This document shows positions 30,649 through 38,733 of a stretch of 39,744 nt of DNA, piece by piece. Positions within the stretch are counted from its first letter, which is position 1, and each line of letters starts with the position of its first letter. Origin of the DNA: a virus; the IMG/VR virus record IMGVR_UViG_3300028837_000592, positions 1-39,744 of that record; one strand, written 5' to 3'. The translations under genes were made by a program, and so were the position numbers. The notes below the pieces were generated by a model. The model saw only the letters and a list, made by a program, of their open reading frames with translations. It was not told the origin of the DNA and did not search any database.

Positions 30649-31070
30649 TGATAGAGTATGGAATTAAACAGGCTCTCTTGAGTAATCCAGAAATAGCACA
30701 ATCCTTCTCTAAATGGGACTTCGGTAATGGTCCAAAACCTAGCATCTTCACGTCGGGTAGGCGTCCAGACGGTGTTTGTAGTCCATTGATGACAATGCAA
30801 CAAATAAGTGGGTTCAACGATGACACAAGAGGTTCTAGGTATCCTACTGTAGATATAAGACTGTCTATAATGGGAGATGACCATGTTAGTGATATAGATG
30901 TAAGAAGGCTTGCTGAAAGAGTTAAGCGTTTTCTCCATAAGAATACTACTGTTCAGGTGGTGGGTGCTTCTGTACAAGACATAAGGACTACATCCCCTGA
31001 ACCAACTTCGGACGATAGAGATCAACGTGGATACGCAGTTAGAGTAACCGTAATATTGAAGGAGGAATAA
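30648..31070 (+). CDS. Tail completion/terminator protein (DUF3168-like)
   Basis: The protein has 140 residues. The opening M-I-E-Y-G-I-K-Q-A-L-L-S-N-P-E-I and the strand-helix-strand course (T-V-D-I-R-L-S-I-M-G, V-R-R-L-A-E-R-V-K-R-F-L, V-Q-V-V-G) fit small tail terminators that cap the tail tube. ATG 30648, ten bases after GGGGAG and touching the previous stop, is preferred over 30630. Position between gp10-like and tail-tube genes supports the call. Confidence 0.7.
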   Translation: MIEYGIKQALLSNPEIAQSFSKWDFGNGPKPSIFTSGRRPDGVCSPLMTMQQISGFNDDTRGSRYPTVDIRLSIMGDDHVSDIDVRRLAERVKRFLHKNTTVQVVGASVQDIRTTSPEPTSDDRDQRGYAVRVTVILKEE

Positions 31071-31071
31071 G

Positions 31072-31515
31072 ATGCGAATTTTGATTGGTCACGCTTGTGA
31101 CATCCTAGTTGGCACGTGGGATGATTTTGGGAATTTTGTTGCCTCATATAACCTACGCGAAATTAAGGGGGTGAGGATTGGATGTTCCGCTACAAAAAGT
31201 GATGGAACAACTCGGAACAACAGAGGATGGAAGCGTACTATCCAAGGACTGAAGGAGCTTGATATCGCTTTCAATGCTCTACATTCTGATGTTGCAGTTG
31301 ATGAGAATGCTCTTCAATGGTTAGCAGGGTATTTTGCATCTGGGAATGTATTGGGAGCAGAACTACGCGATGATAAAGACGTACCATACATCCGCGCACC
31401 ATTTATCTGTACCGATTTCCCACGGGATGAGGACCTGGACAATCCTGTTCAAACGGCAATTACGTTGAACGCTCATGACGCGCCACGTCTATGGCAGTAT
31501 CTTACCATTTGGTAA
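31072..31515 (+). CDS. Major tail tube protein
   Basis: The 147 residues show the pattern of TP901-1-type tail tube proteins: an early strand set (D-I-L-V-G-T-W-D-D-F), W-K-R-T-I-Q-G-L-K-E-L-D-I-A-F, a surface loop, and D-N-P-V-Q-T-A-I-T-L-N-A-H-D near the end. A strong AAGGAGG precedes ATG 31072, in keeping with high expression. It is followed by the chaperone frameshift pair. Confidence 0.82.
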   Translation: MRILIGHACDILVGTWDDFGNFVASYNLREIKGVRIGCSATKSDGTTRNNRGWKRTIQGLKELDIAFNALHSDVAVDENALQWLAGYFASGNVLGAELRDDKDVPYIRAPFICTDFPRDEDLDNPVQTAITLNAHDAPRLWQYLTIW

Positions 31516-31539
31516 ACGATATAGAAGGAGGTAACTAAA

Positions 31540-31860
31540 ATGAAATCTTTCCGGGATGGGAAAGGGACGGACTGGACGCCGATGTTTGATACACCTGCAT
31601 TAGTAGAGATTACTAGGACATGTAATGTATCTCTTCAAGAGATTATATCGCAAGATGTTCAAGTGTATGTACTATTCAAGGCTCTGTGGTGTTCTTGTCA
31701 AGAAGCGGCGATAAAGCTCCAAATGACAGAACAGGACTTCTTCAAACGAATCACTCCGGACAAACTTGGAGAAGCGTTTGAGGTAGTTAAACATAATGCT
31801 ATGGAAGCATTTCCAAAGTTGAAGATGGAGGGTAAGGGCCCTTTCGTCCCCTCCAAATAG
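31540..31860 (+). CDS. Tail assembly chaperone (gpG-like)
   Basis: This 106-residue helical protein lies between tail tube and tape measure, where tail chaperones are found. A very strong AAGGAGG precedes ATG 31540. The last codons before its stop contain the slippery heptamer G-GGC-CCT (31836-31842), so part of translation should continue into the -1 frame to make a longer product. It probably keeps the tape measure soluble during assembly. Confidence 0.8.
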   Translation: MKSFRDGKGTDWTPMFDTPALVEITRTCNVSLQEIISQDVQVYVLFKALWCSCQEAAIKLQMTEQDFFKRITPDKLGEAFEVVKHNAMEAFPKLKMEGKGPFVPSK

Positions 31861-32228
31861 AAGACATTATTGGATGGTGTGGTGTACTAGGTATTAGCCC
31901 TAATGAACACCTTACACCCAAAGAGCTCTGGATAATGCTTAAGGAGTTCCGGGAAGAGCGTTGGCTACTGATGTCAGTACAGACTGTACTACTCAGGAAC
32001 CTAATGGTCTCTATATGGACAGACGAGAAAGGTGAAATGCCTTTAGACATACTAACCCCAAGCTATCAAAAGCGAAGGAAAGAGAAGTTAGAAAACCCAC
32101 AAGAAGACGGAGTGCTAACGATGTCGTTGAAGGATGCAACTAAGATGTTAGCAGGGCAAACAAGGAGTAAAGTAAAGGAGATAATAGAAAATGGCTCTAG
32201 GACAGACAGTCGCGCAAGCCGTCGTTGA
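31540..32228 (+). CDS. Frameshifted tail assembly chaperone (gpGT-like)
   Basis: A -1 shift at 31836-31842 joins residues 1-101 of the gpG-like protein to 128 residues in the next frame, giving about 229 residues. That frame is open from 31836 to 32228 and has no plausible start of its own near its beginning (first ATG at 31935, no ribosome site). It reads F-R-P-L-Q-I-E-D-I-I-G-W and L-T-P-K-E-L-W-I-M-L-K-E-F, a typical tail chaperone extension. The heptamer is of the canonical X-XXY-YYZ form. The end overlaps the tape-measure start. Confidence 0.8.
31836..31842 (+). promoter_or_regulatory. Programmed -1 ribosomal frameshift site
   Basis: GGGCCCT is read as G-GGC-CCT in the gpG-like frame. 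Slippage re-pairs as GGG-CCC, matching both anticodons at their first two positions. It lies 18 bases before the stop codon, exactly where the downstream frame opens, as in the lambda G/T system. Confidence 0.75.
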
Positions 32229-33759
32229 CTTTCTACCAAATTTCAAGCCCATCCAAGAGGGTTTTGGGCAGTTATCTAGTATGATATCTGGGTTCTCTTG
32301 GGGTGAAATTGCGGGTGCCGCAGCGGGTGCTACAGCACCTATCGCAGCGTTTGCGAGTATCATTTCTGGACCCCAGGGTTATGCTACGGAAATTGTAGAA
32401 GTGAATCGTTGGTCTGGATTGGGGGCAAAGTCTCTTATGCAGATGAAGTTTGCTTCTGATCAACTAAATACGGACATGGGAGCTCTAACTGACGGTATGG
32501 CAAGACTAAACATCTCCCTCCAAGACGTACGTGGCGCAGGCAGTGTGGCCAATAGGACGTTAGAGAGGTTAGGTATTAGTGGTGAACATCTAAAGCAGAT
32601 GGGAACCTACGATAAACTTGTGACGTTGGCTGATTCTTTCGCAGGTGTAGAAAATAAAGGCGTCCGCGCTCAAATGGCTGTTGATCTGTTTGGGAGAAGA
32701 GGCCTAGCTATACTTCCCGTCTTAGAACAAGGTGGCGGCCGCCTTAGAGAGATGCGTGCTCAGATGGAAGAGTTTGGCATATCTGCTGATCCAGAACAAT
32801 TCATGGATTTCCAAAATCGAATGGAACAACTAAATATGTCCTTTATGGGCTTGAGAACAACATTAGCTCAAGCAATCCTACCTACTGTAATAGAGTTGGT
32901 CCAATGGACACAAAGAATAACAATACGAATCAAGGATTGGGTGGCAGAGAATAAACCTTTAATTAGGTCCATTGCTAATATAGCTGTTGTTGCATCTAAA
33001 GCGCTTATGGCCTTAACTGGGATTGAAGTATCTATCAAAGTGATTGGAAAGCTTGTCAGTCCGCTTTTCCTGGTCGCTGCTGCTATTGGATTATGGATCG
33101 AGTTTCTGACAGATGCGAATTTAGGATTCAACGACTTATTGAAGACTGTTCGTATTGGAGGTGTAGACCTACAAACATGGTTCCAGATAGCGGCGAATAC
33201 TATCTATGACGCTTTTAGTGGATTATGGGAGGACCTGAAGTTTGGCTTCAGCGAAATGTTCCGCAACGTAACAGACAAGCTCATCAAGTGGATTAAAGAT
33301 ATACTACAGTCATTTGATGAAGTAAAGAAAATAATTGGTCTTATGAGCAACGAAGAAGTGAATCGTCGCATTGCGGAGCGGGAAGATAAATTCAAAAACC
33401 CATTCACAATGGATTATGTACCAAAAACTTGGGAGCAACGACAGAAAGAGCTTAATGAGAAGAATAGACAACTCAAACAAGATTCTGTTAATCAATACGC
33501 TACAACGGTCCGTGAAGAACGTAGACGTAGAAAAGAACGTGAGAACAGATTTAATATCACCCCAGACCTTAGTGGACTGTGGGGTGGATTGAATATGCCT
33601 TTTGTCTCTACAGGTATGATGGTAGGTACGGACTTCGCTACTCAAATGGGTGCATTCTATGGTCGTACGGGTAATGTAGAAGAAGATCAATTAAGCGTCC
33701 AAAAAGAAATGAGGAACATCCTCACTGACGTAAGGGATGGGGGAGGATTTGGTGTATGA
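32191..33759 (+). CDS. Tail tape measure protein
   Basis: The 522 residues follow the chaperone pair. The layout is a glycine/alanine-rich N-terminal segment, long amphipathic helices (M-A-R-L-N-I-S-L-Q-D, L-R-E-M-R-A-Q-M-E-E-F-G), a hydrophobic block around 265-312 and a basic helical C-terminal region. Tape measures set tail length at roughly 0.15 nm per residue, which would predict a tail near 80 nm. AAGGAG precedes ATG 32191, which lies inside the end of the frameshift product. Confidence 0.9.
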   Translation: MALGQTVAQAVVDFLPNFKPIQEGFGQLSSMISGFSWGEIAGAAAGATAPIAAFASIISGPQGYATEIVEVNRWSGLGAKSLMQMKFASDQLNTDMGALTDGMARLNISLQDVRGAGSVANRTLERLGISGEHLKQMGTYDKLVTLADSFAGVENKGVRAQMAVDLFGRRGLAILPVLEQGGGRLREMRAQMEEFGISADPEQFMDFQNRMEQLNMSFMGLRTTLAQAILPTVIELVQWTQRITIRIKDWVAENKPLIRSIANIAVVASKALMALTGIEVSIKVIGKLVSPLFLVAAAIGLWIEFLTDANLGFNDLLKTVRIGGVDLQTWFQIAANTIYDAFSGLWEDLKFGFSEMFRNVTDKLIKWIKDILQSFDEVKKIIGLMSNEEVNRRIAEREDKFKNPFTMDYVPKTWEQRQKELNEKNRQLKQDSVNQYATTVREERRRRKERENRFNITPDLSGLWGGLNMPFVSTGMMVGTDFATQMGAFYGRTGNVEEDQLSVQKEMRNILTDVRDGGGFGV

Positions 33760-34862
33760 GTCCAATATTTTCAGGACCAATAACGTATAGGATTGAAGAG
33801 ATTTTTGATAGTAGAACTATCACACGGGATAATCAAGGCGTCAAAATGACTTTGACGTTTCGCGCTTATCATGTAGAACCTGTTAGAGTAATGGGTGACC
33901 TTCCTCCCCACGGCTCCCCATTAACTGTACTGGCTGAATCAGAAACTGGGAACAATCTTCAAAAGTATCTTATTGATGGAGATAATGACTATATTCTTTT
34001 CTTAGATAAAGGTACTGTTAAGCCAGAATCTGGAACTAACTATTGTACTGTCGTCCTAGAGTATCGAGAGCATTGGAGGCCTGGGGAAAACAAGTGGCAT
34101 GAGAAGTGGGCTTTCAACTTCATGGCAAAATCCGGGCAAGCTACTTCTGTCCGTGACCATACTTATGTAGAACACTTCCCAAAGGAAGAGGATATTGGTC
34201 CAGTAATCAATTTCAATAATGATAGAGCAGAAGGGGTACAAGCACTTCAAAAATCCTCCACTATGACGTGTTCTAAGGAAATGAACTTTGTTACACCTGA
34301 ATACCTTCTTTACCTCTCTAGGTTGCAAGCTACACTCAACACGGAAAAGATGTGGAACTTCTTTAAGCCACGACAAATCTTATTCAATGGGTCCACAATC
34401 AATATAAATGAAATGGGAAGGGTTGTTCTCAACTTCACCTTCACTATTGGAGCAATAGAAGAGAAATATGTAGACTTGGCGCATAGGCTTAATCCTTCCA
34501 AGTGGGTTCGCCAGCTTATTGGTTGGAGAACACGACTCGACGATAAAAATATGATACCACCCTCACCACATGACTATATTTGGTTCCGTTTTAGAGAAAG
34601 CTCTTCTACTGATGGACTCGTAAAGGCAAATCCATGGTCAGCTCACTTGAACCAAATCTATGACAATGGGGACTGGAGTGGACTACAACTTGCAGGCCCC
34701 TTCGCTCCGATAAGGACCAGCTACTTGACTGAACCCAACAGACCTTGGATAGATTCCCCCTTCTATAGTCATGTATTGAACCAGTTTGATGAGGATGGAT
34801 ATGTATCTATACCTTGGGTCCGTCCCCCAAATGTAGGTACCCCTGATTGGAATCAAATATAA
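33756..34862 (+). CDS. Minor tail or tail-tip protein
   Basis: This 368-residue beta-rich protein directly follows the tape measure with an ATGA overlap, the usual place of distal-tail or tail-tip proteins. No clear family motif is seen. The aromatic-rich stretches (W-H-E-K-W-A-F-N-F, D-Y-I-W-F-R-F-R, N-P-W-S-A-H-L) suggest surface contacts. The assignment is from position. Confidence 0.6.
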   Translation: MSPIFSGPITYRIEEIFDSRTITRDNQGVKMTLTFRAYHVEPVRVMGDLPPHGSPLTVLAESETGNNLQKYLIDGDNDYILFLDKGTVKPESGTNYCTVVLEYREHWRPGENKWHEKWAFNFMAKSGQATSVRDHTYVEHFPKEEDIGPVINFNNDRAEGVQALQKSSTMTCSKEMNFVTPEYLLYLSRLQATLNTEKMWNFFKPRQILFNGSTININEMGRVVLNFTFTIGAIEEKYVDLAHRLNPSKWVRQLIGWRTRLDDKNMIPPSPHDYIWFRFRESSSTDGLVKANPWSAHLNQIYDNGDWSGLQLAGPFAPIRTSYLTEPNRPWIDSPFYSHVLNQFDEDGYVSIPWVRPPNVGTPDWNQI

Positions 34863-35473
34863 TGTTAGAAGTACCTAAGTTCAATAGGGAAACACAAGAG
34901 AAGCTGAACCATGTAGTAAAAGGTCAGCGACCCTCTGCGACTCAACAGAATAAACTCATTGATATAGCAAATGAACGTCCTGAGATTTACGATGTACTAG
35001 ATGGACCAAATAGTCCAAAACTGACTGGACTCGTAGTGATGAAAGGGCTTAACACAACGAAGGAACGGTTTGAGCTCTTTGATGTTATTCTACTTAGGGG
35101 CATAAACGAACAGGTAAACATCTATACAAATTTCAATAGAGAGTTTGTTTTTCGCATGGATGCTATCGGTGAGGAAGAAGATGAAGATGAGGACAGTCCT
35201 GCAAATTTTGCTGTATGCCAACAACCTATTGATCCTGGATGGGTAGGACCTATTGCAGTAGCAGGATACACCCTCGCCAGGGTATCTGGTTCCTCAAGTA
35301 GTGACCTCCCTACGGCAGGTATTAAAGGTGGTAATGGGAATGTACTTACAATGAACTGGGGTTCTATAAGGGTCATATGGCATCAAGGAGGTTTAGGCTT
35401 AGTATGCCTTGGTTTAGGTAGTGATCCTAGTCAATATCTAATAGCTAGATGGCAAGCGTATGAGGGTAGGTAA
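34862..35473 (+). CDS. Tail-tip region protein (203 residues)
   Basis: Not recognised. ATG 34862 touches the previous stop. A helical N-terminus is followed by an acidic run (E-E-E-D-E-D-E-D, about residues 101-108) and a glycine-rich C-terminal beta domain (T-A-G-I-K-G-G-N-G-N-V-L-T-M-N-W). Acidic linkers of this type often separate an attachment part from an exposed domain. Confidence 0.55.
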   Translation: MLEVPKFNRETQEKLNHVVKGQRPSATQQNKLIDIANERPEIYDVLDGPNSPKLTGLVVMKGLNTTKERFELFDVILLRGINEQVNIYTNFNREFVFRMDAIGEEEDEDEDSPANFAVCQQPIDPGWVGPIAVAGYTLARVSGSSSSDLPTAGIKGGNGNVLTMNWGSIRVIWHQGGLGLVCLGLGSDPSQYLIARWQAYEGR

Positions 35474-36973
35474 GTGGGAACAAATGATAATCAATATGTT
35501 GATAAGCCTATTGAATTAACAGATAGAGAAGATTGCATGTGTGCTTTAATGCGTCGTGTTAATGTTTTAGAAGCTGGGTTACCTGTATTTGGCCAAGCAA
35601 AAGGAATTTTATCTGTTAGTTCACTTGTTGATATAGATTGTAAAGGCGGTTATGGAAGTTCCCCACAAAGTGGTTATTCCATCTGGGCTTTAGGTGTAGT
35701 AGGAGCCTCAGGTCCTTATCAGTTTTACACTACTCTTCATTCACTATTCTGTTTCAATAATGGACAGTTCAGCGATGTAGTGACTGATATAGGTGGAAGA
35801 TTTACTAGCTATTCAGAAATTCATGAAGGAAATATACCTACAGGACCTCAAATTACAGACCCATTCACTGCAAAGTTTGCAAGAGGTGCAGGTAGTTATG
35901 GGTGGGTATTAGCTAGTGAGGATGGTCCACTTTACTTATTTCCAAATCTAAACCCTTGGGAATCAGGTGGGGGTGCTTATGATGAATGGTCCCTTGTTGA
36001 ATTTGAAATAGACAAAGTGTATGACTTAGAATCAGCACCGGGAGGTAGTGTTTACTTATTTACAGAAGATGAGATTATAGAAGTAAATGATTCTGGAGAT
36101 ATTATAAATCGTACCAGTGTTCTAGGAAATAGATCAGCTGGGATACATTATTCTACAAGTAGAATATTTGTTTTTCAGAGAGGTTCAAATACAATTCATG
36201 AATATGATTATAATACATGGCAATTAGAAGAATCCTATTTAATGGGTTCTGTGATGGATGAAGCATATATTCTTCCATCGAAAAATGCCGTCTTTGTTAA
36301 AAATGAAGGTAGCATTCGGGCCGTCTATTATAATTGGACAGAGAAACGTTTATATCAAATGATTTCTACTAGAACACAATCACCAAGTGGAGCTTCTGGA
36401 AATCTTGTATTCACTATTGACCCTACCGAATTTATTGGGGCTAAAACCTATGTACTTATTACCGGAGGAATTCTAACTAGATGGTATGCCTATAATAATG
36501 ATTCAAAGGAAGAGATAGGTTCTTACCCAAACAATGTATCATTAGCTAACGCTTTTGGTGGTGTGGGAGCTAAATTTGGGGTTCCAAATCTTCTTGAGCT
36601 TAGATGTGCTATTCATAGATTAGTGAATTCTGCTACATTTTGTGACCCTGTTACAAAGAAGATCTACCGCTGGCCTTATGGACATTTTGATCTAAATGGT
36701 GGTAGATATGGTATGGGTCTAATTAAAGAAGGACAACAAGAATCTGAAACAAATCTTTACTACCAATCTATGATTGATGGTGAAAATAAAAGAATATCAA
36801 AGTATGGTGCTGAAGATTCAGAGTATAAATGGACTTGGACTAGATCGCCTAAAGAATTAACAGGGGATATTGATCTACATCCAGTCTGGACTGATGAATT
36901 TCGTTGGTACCCTTTAGATCTAGGTTATAGTTGGAGGGACCCTGAACACCTCTTGAGGGCTCCAACTATATGA
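35474..36973 (+). CDS. Beta-propeller-like tail protein, receptor-binding candidate
   Basis: The 499 residues start at GTG 35474 after GAGGGTAGG. The chain has many spaced short strand units such as S-V-Y-L-F-T-E-D-E-I-I-E-V-N and R-I-F-V-F-Q-R-G-S-N-T-I-H-E-Y-D, which look like propeller blades. The DNA is visibly richer in A and T, and in TTA/ATA-type codons, than the neighbouring tail genes, which hints at separate acquisition. As the last large tail gene before lysis, it is a good receptor-binding candidate. Confidence 0.55.
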   Translation: MGTNDNQYVDKPIELTDREDCMCALMRRVNVLEAGLPVFGQAKGILSVSSLVDIDCKGGYGSSPQSGYSIWALGVVGASGPYQFYTTLHSLFCFNNGQFSDVVTDIGGRFTSYSEIHEGNIPTGPQITDPFTAKFARGAGSYGWVLASEDGPLYLFPNLNPWESGGGAYDEWSLVEFEIDKVYDLESAPGGSVYLFTEDEIIEVNDSGDIINRTSVLGNRSAGIHYSTSRIFVFQRGSNTIHEYDYNTWQLEESYLMGSVMDEAYILPSKNAVFVKNEGSIRAVYYNWTEKRLYQMISTRTQSPSGASGNLVFTIDPTEFIGAKTYVLITGGILTRWYAYNNDSKEEIGSYPNNVSLANAFGGVGAKFGVPNLLELRCAIHRLVNSATFCDPVTKKIYRWPYGHFDLNGGRYGMGLIKEGQQESETNLYYQSMIDGENKRISKYGAEDSEYKWTWTRSPKELTGDIDLHPVWTDEFRWYPLDLGYSWRDPEHLLRAPTI

Positions 36974-37125
36974 TAAATGCTACATTTCAATTTGCGACCA
37001 ATAATCATGAACTATTCATATACTCTGTTCTATTAGGTCCATCACCTCTTATGGATATAGATATAGGTGAAGTATATGAATGTGTTGAGAAATTAGAACA
37101 AGCGTCAATATGGGAGGAGTACTAA
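36970..37125 (+). CDS. Small hypothetical protein (51 residues)
   Basis: ATG 36970 overlaps the previous stop (ATGA), and its own stop shares a base with the next ATG at 37125. The protein begins MINATFQFATNNHELFIYSV and ends with an acidic helix. Tight packing on both sides supports coding. Function is unknown. Confidence 0.6.
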   Translation: MINATFQFATNNHELFIYSVLLGPSPLMDIDIGEVYECVEKLEQASIWEEY

Positions 37126-37322
37126 TGCCCAGTGTAGATGAAAAAGTATTTCAGCAATATAAAGAAGGGCAGGAAGGTATTCTAAAACAAATGAGGGAGG
37201 ATATTTCTCAATTGTGGGAGCTGGCCAATCGTGCTCCGAAATGGTGTGTTGCTATCATCTCTTTACTAAGTGGGATGTTAGGTCTGTCAGTAGGATTACT
37301 GGGGAGGTTCTTAGTCTCCTAG
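37125..37322 (+). CDS. XhlA-like holin or holin accessory (65 residues)
   Basis: A charged coiled-coil N-terminus (E-K-V-F-Q-Q-Y-K-E-G-Q-E-G-I-L-K-Q-M) is followed by one membrane helix (W-C-V-A-I-I-S-L-L-S-G-M-L-G-L-S-V-G-L-L). This is the layout of XhlA-type lysis proteins. I choose ATG 37125 over 37110 because GGAGG lies just upstream. It is followed by the endolysin. Confidence 0.65.
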   Translation: MPSVDEKVFQQYKEGQEGILKQMREDISQLWELANRAPKWCVAIISLLSGMLGLSVGLLGRFLVS

Positions 37323-37334
37323 AAAGGAAGTAAC

Positions 37335-37880
37335 ATGGCGGAATCAATGTTAGCGATAGCTCTTGTGTTGGATGTGGAAAAGGGTTACGTTGTAGACACA
37401 GGGGGTCCAACGAATTATGGTGTTACACTTACCAGCTTAATCGCTTGGGGTGACCCAGATGGCGATGGCTGGGAGGAAGGAGACTTCAACAGGGATGGAC
37501 GTATTGACGTTGAGGATGTGAAAAACATGTCCAAAGAGGATGCAACAGCATTCTATAATTATTGGTGGAATATGCTAGATTTTGAGGACATTGCATGGCA
37601 ACCCGTAGCAAACAAGGTGTTTGATATGACTGTCAATATGGGTCCTCATCAAGCAGGTAAACTAGTCCAACGAGCGATCAATTGTACTGGCCGCAGTAAC
37701 GTAAAAGTAGATGGAATAATAGGACCCATCACTAGGCGTGAGTTGAACCGTTTCCAGCCAAGGCAAATTCTACCTGCATTACGAGAACAGATGGAGAATT
37801 TCTATCGGTATCTCATACAGAGGAACCCTGCGAAGTATGGTAATTACGAAGGAGGTTGGTTGAATAGAGCAGTGCTCTAG
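37335..37880 (+). CDS. GH108 endolysin with dockerin-like calcium loop
   Basis: This 181-residue peptidoglycan hydrolase is of the glycoside hydrolase 108 type. The catalytic E15 lies in V-E-K-G-Y with the following G-G-P-T-N-Y-G-V-T, and F-D-M-T-V-N-M-G and the C-terminal peptidoglycan-binding-like Q-R-A-I-N with V-D-G-I-I-G-P-I-T follow. Between them, residues 40-61 hold D-P-D-G-D-G and a full 12-residue calcium loop D50-x-N52-x-D54-G-x-I-D58-x-x-D61, as in dockerin or EF-hand proteins, where ordinary members have a short loop. Calcium dependence is inferred. The enzyme has no signal peptide, so it needs a holin. Confidence 0.88.
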   Translation: MAESMLAIALVLDVEKGYVVDTGGPTNYGVTLTSLIAWGDPDGDGWEEGDFNRDGRIDVEDVKNMSKEDATAFYNYWWNMLDFEDIAWQPVANKVFDMTVNMGPHQAGKLVQRAINCTGRSNVKVDGIIGPITRRELNRFQPRQILPALREQMENFYRYLIQRNPAKYGNYEGGWLNRAVL

Positions 37881-37895
37881 GAAGGAAAGTGAGTC

Positions 37896-38516
37896 ATGCA
37901 GTATAGTTGGATAGTAGGTTTTAAGAAGTTCTTGTATGTCTTTATTGGGACAGCAGGTGCGGCCATTGCAGCGATGCAACAGACGGGTAATATTGATGGT
38001 GTAGAGTCGTTGACATGGCCCGTCATTATCGCGGGTGTTATTGCGGCAGTGAAGTGGGTTTCAAACTTCTTCAAAGTCAAGAAGAATAAGAGCCTTAACA
38101 ATAGCAAGTTTGGACATCTCCTTCCAGCAATCCTGATCGCATTCTGCTTGACTGGGTGTATTACTTCAAATACACGAGATGCAACTTATGAACTTTCCCC
38201 GGAAGGGAAGTCTGTTAAGACTGCGGAGACTGAGCATAATATTAAGGTGTTTAGTGTAAAGAACTTAGATAAAGGGTTTACTGAGTTTGGTGCTACCTGG
38301 GATGGCCAAGGTGGTGTCTCATTATCAACAGCGGGCAATGTTGAAGGGTTACAAACGACTACTCTTGATGTGTTAATTGATAAAATATCCCAAATTCTGG
38401 CGAAAGCGATCGAGGGTTATGTAGATACACTTCTTGCAAGACCACCTACATTACTAGAAGTGATTGATGGATCAATACCTCATATATTACCTATCGAACC
38501 TATCAACCCACCTTGA
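37896..38516 (+). CDS. Holin-like protein fused to a lipoprotein
   Basis: The protein has 206 residues. Two membrane helices (about 12-27 and 41-55) and a short basic segment resemble a phage holin. A third hydrophobic stretch then ends in a lipobox L85-T-G-C88, after which a soluble domain follows. The lysine-rich stretch before it (K-V-K-K-N-K-S) looks like the start of a lipoprotein signal. No in-frame ATG, GTG or TTG separates the parts. It may combine pore formation with an outer-membrane spanin-like function. Ordinary spanin genes are not seen elsewhere. Confidence 0.65.
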   Translation: MQYSWIVGFKKFLYVFIGTAGAAIAAMQQTGNIDGVESLTWPVIIAGVIAAVKWVSNFFKVKKNKSLNNSKFGHLLPAILIAFCLTGCITSNTRDATYELSPEGKSVKTAETEHNIKVFSVKNLDKGFTEFGATWDGQGGVSLSTAGNVEGLQTTTLDVLIDKISQILAKAIEGYVDTLLARPPTLLEVIDGSIPHILPIEPINPP

Positions 38517-38554
38517 TAGGGTTACCTCCGGAAGAAGACACAGCACTTCCTACG

Positions 38555-38590
38555 GCCCGTGGTCATACTACTCGCCACGGGTCTAATTTT
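38555..38590 (+). terminator. Terminator of the late operon
   Basis: CCCGTGG at 38556-38562 pairs with CCACGGG at 38575-38581 around a 12-base loop and is followed by TCTAATTTT. It is the first intrinsic terminator after the late promoter at 16718 and lies just beyond the last lysis gene. Confidence 0.75.
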
Positions 38591-38595
38591 CTATG

Positions 38596-38668
38596 AAAAG
38601 TTACAACATATAGTAACATTAGGGCTTTGACAAACTAACAACTACTACTATATGTTGTAACTTTTTTT
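38596..38668 (+). promoter_or_regulatory. Repeated promoter-like element, copy 2, within a 20-bp hairpin
   Basis: The 20 bases at 38596-38615 are perfectly complementary to 38646-38665, and a T run follows to 38668, so the RNA could terminate here. In the loop and right arm lies TTGACA (38627-38632), 16 bases before TATATG (38649-38654). Bases 38636-38662 equal 14355-14381. The same DNA thus has both a promoter-like and a terminator-like reading. It lies upstream of the early gene at 38734. Confidence 0.65.
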
Positions 38669-38675
38669 AAGATAC

Positions 38676-38704
38676 TTGACATAATAGCATTATTTCTATT
38701 GAAT
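38676..38704 (+). promoter_or_regulatory. Second promoter upstream of the 38734 gene
   Basis: A perfect TTGACA at 38676-38681 is followed after 17 bases by TTGAAT (38699-38704), which matches four of six -10 positions. It lies directly downstream of the hairpin and 30 bases before the gene start, in AT-rich DNA. It would escape the upstream hairpin terminator. Confidence 0.5.
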
Positions 38705-38733
38705 TTTAGGTTAGTATATGTTAAGCTTGGTGT

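Noticed and set aside
33310-33690. Minus-strand 126-residue reading frame in the tape measure gene
   Set aside because: It is a shadow of a well-supported gene and has biased, non-protein-like composition.
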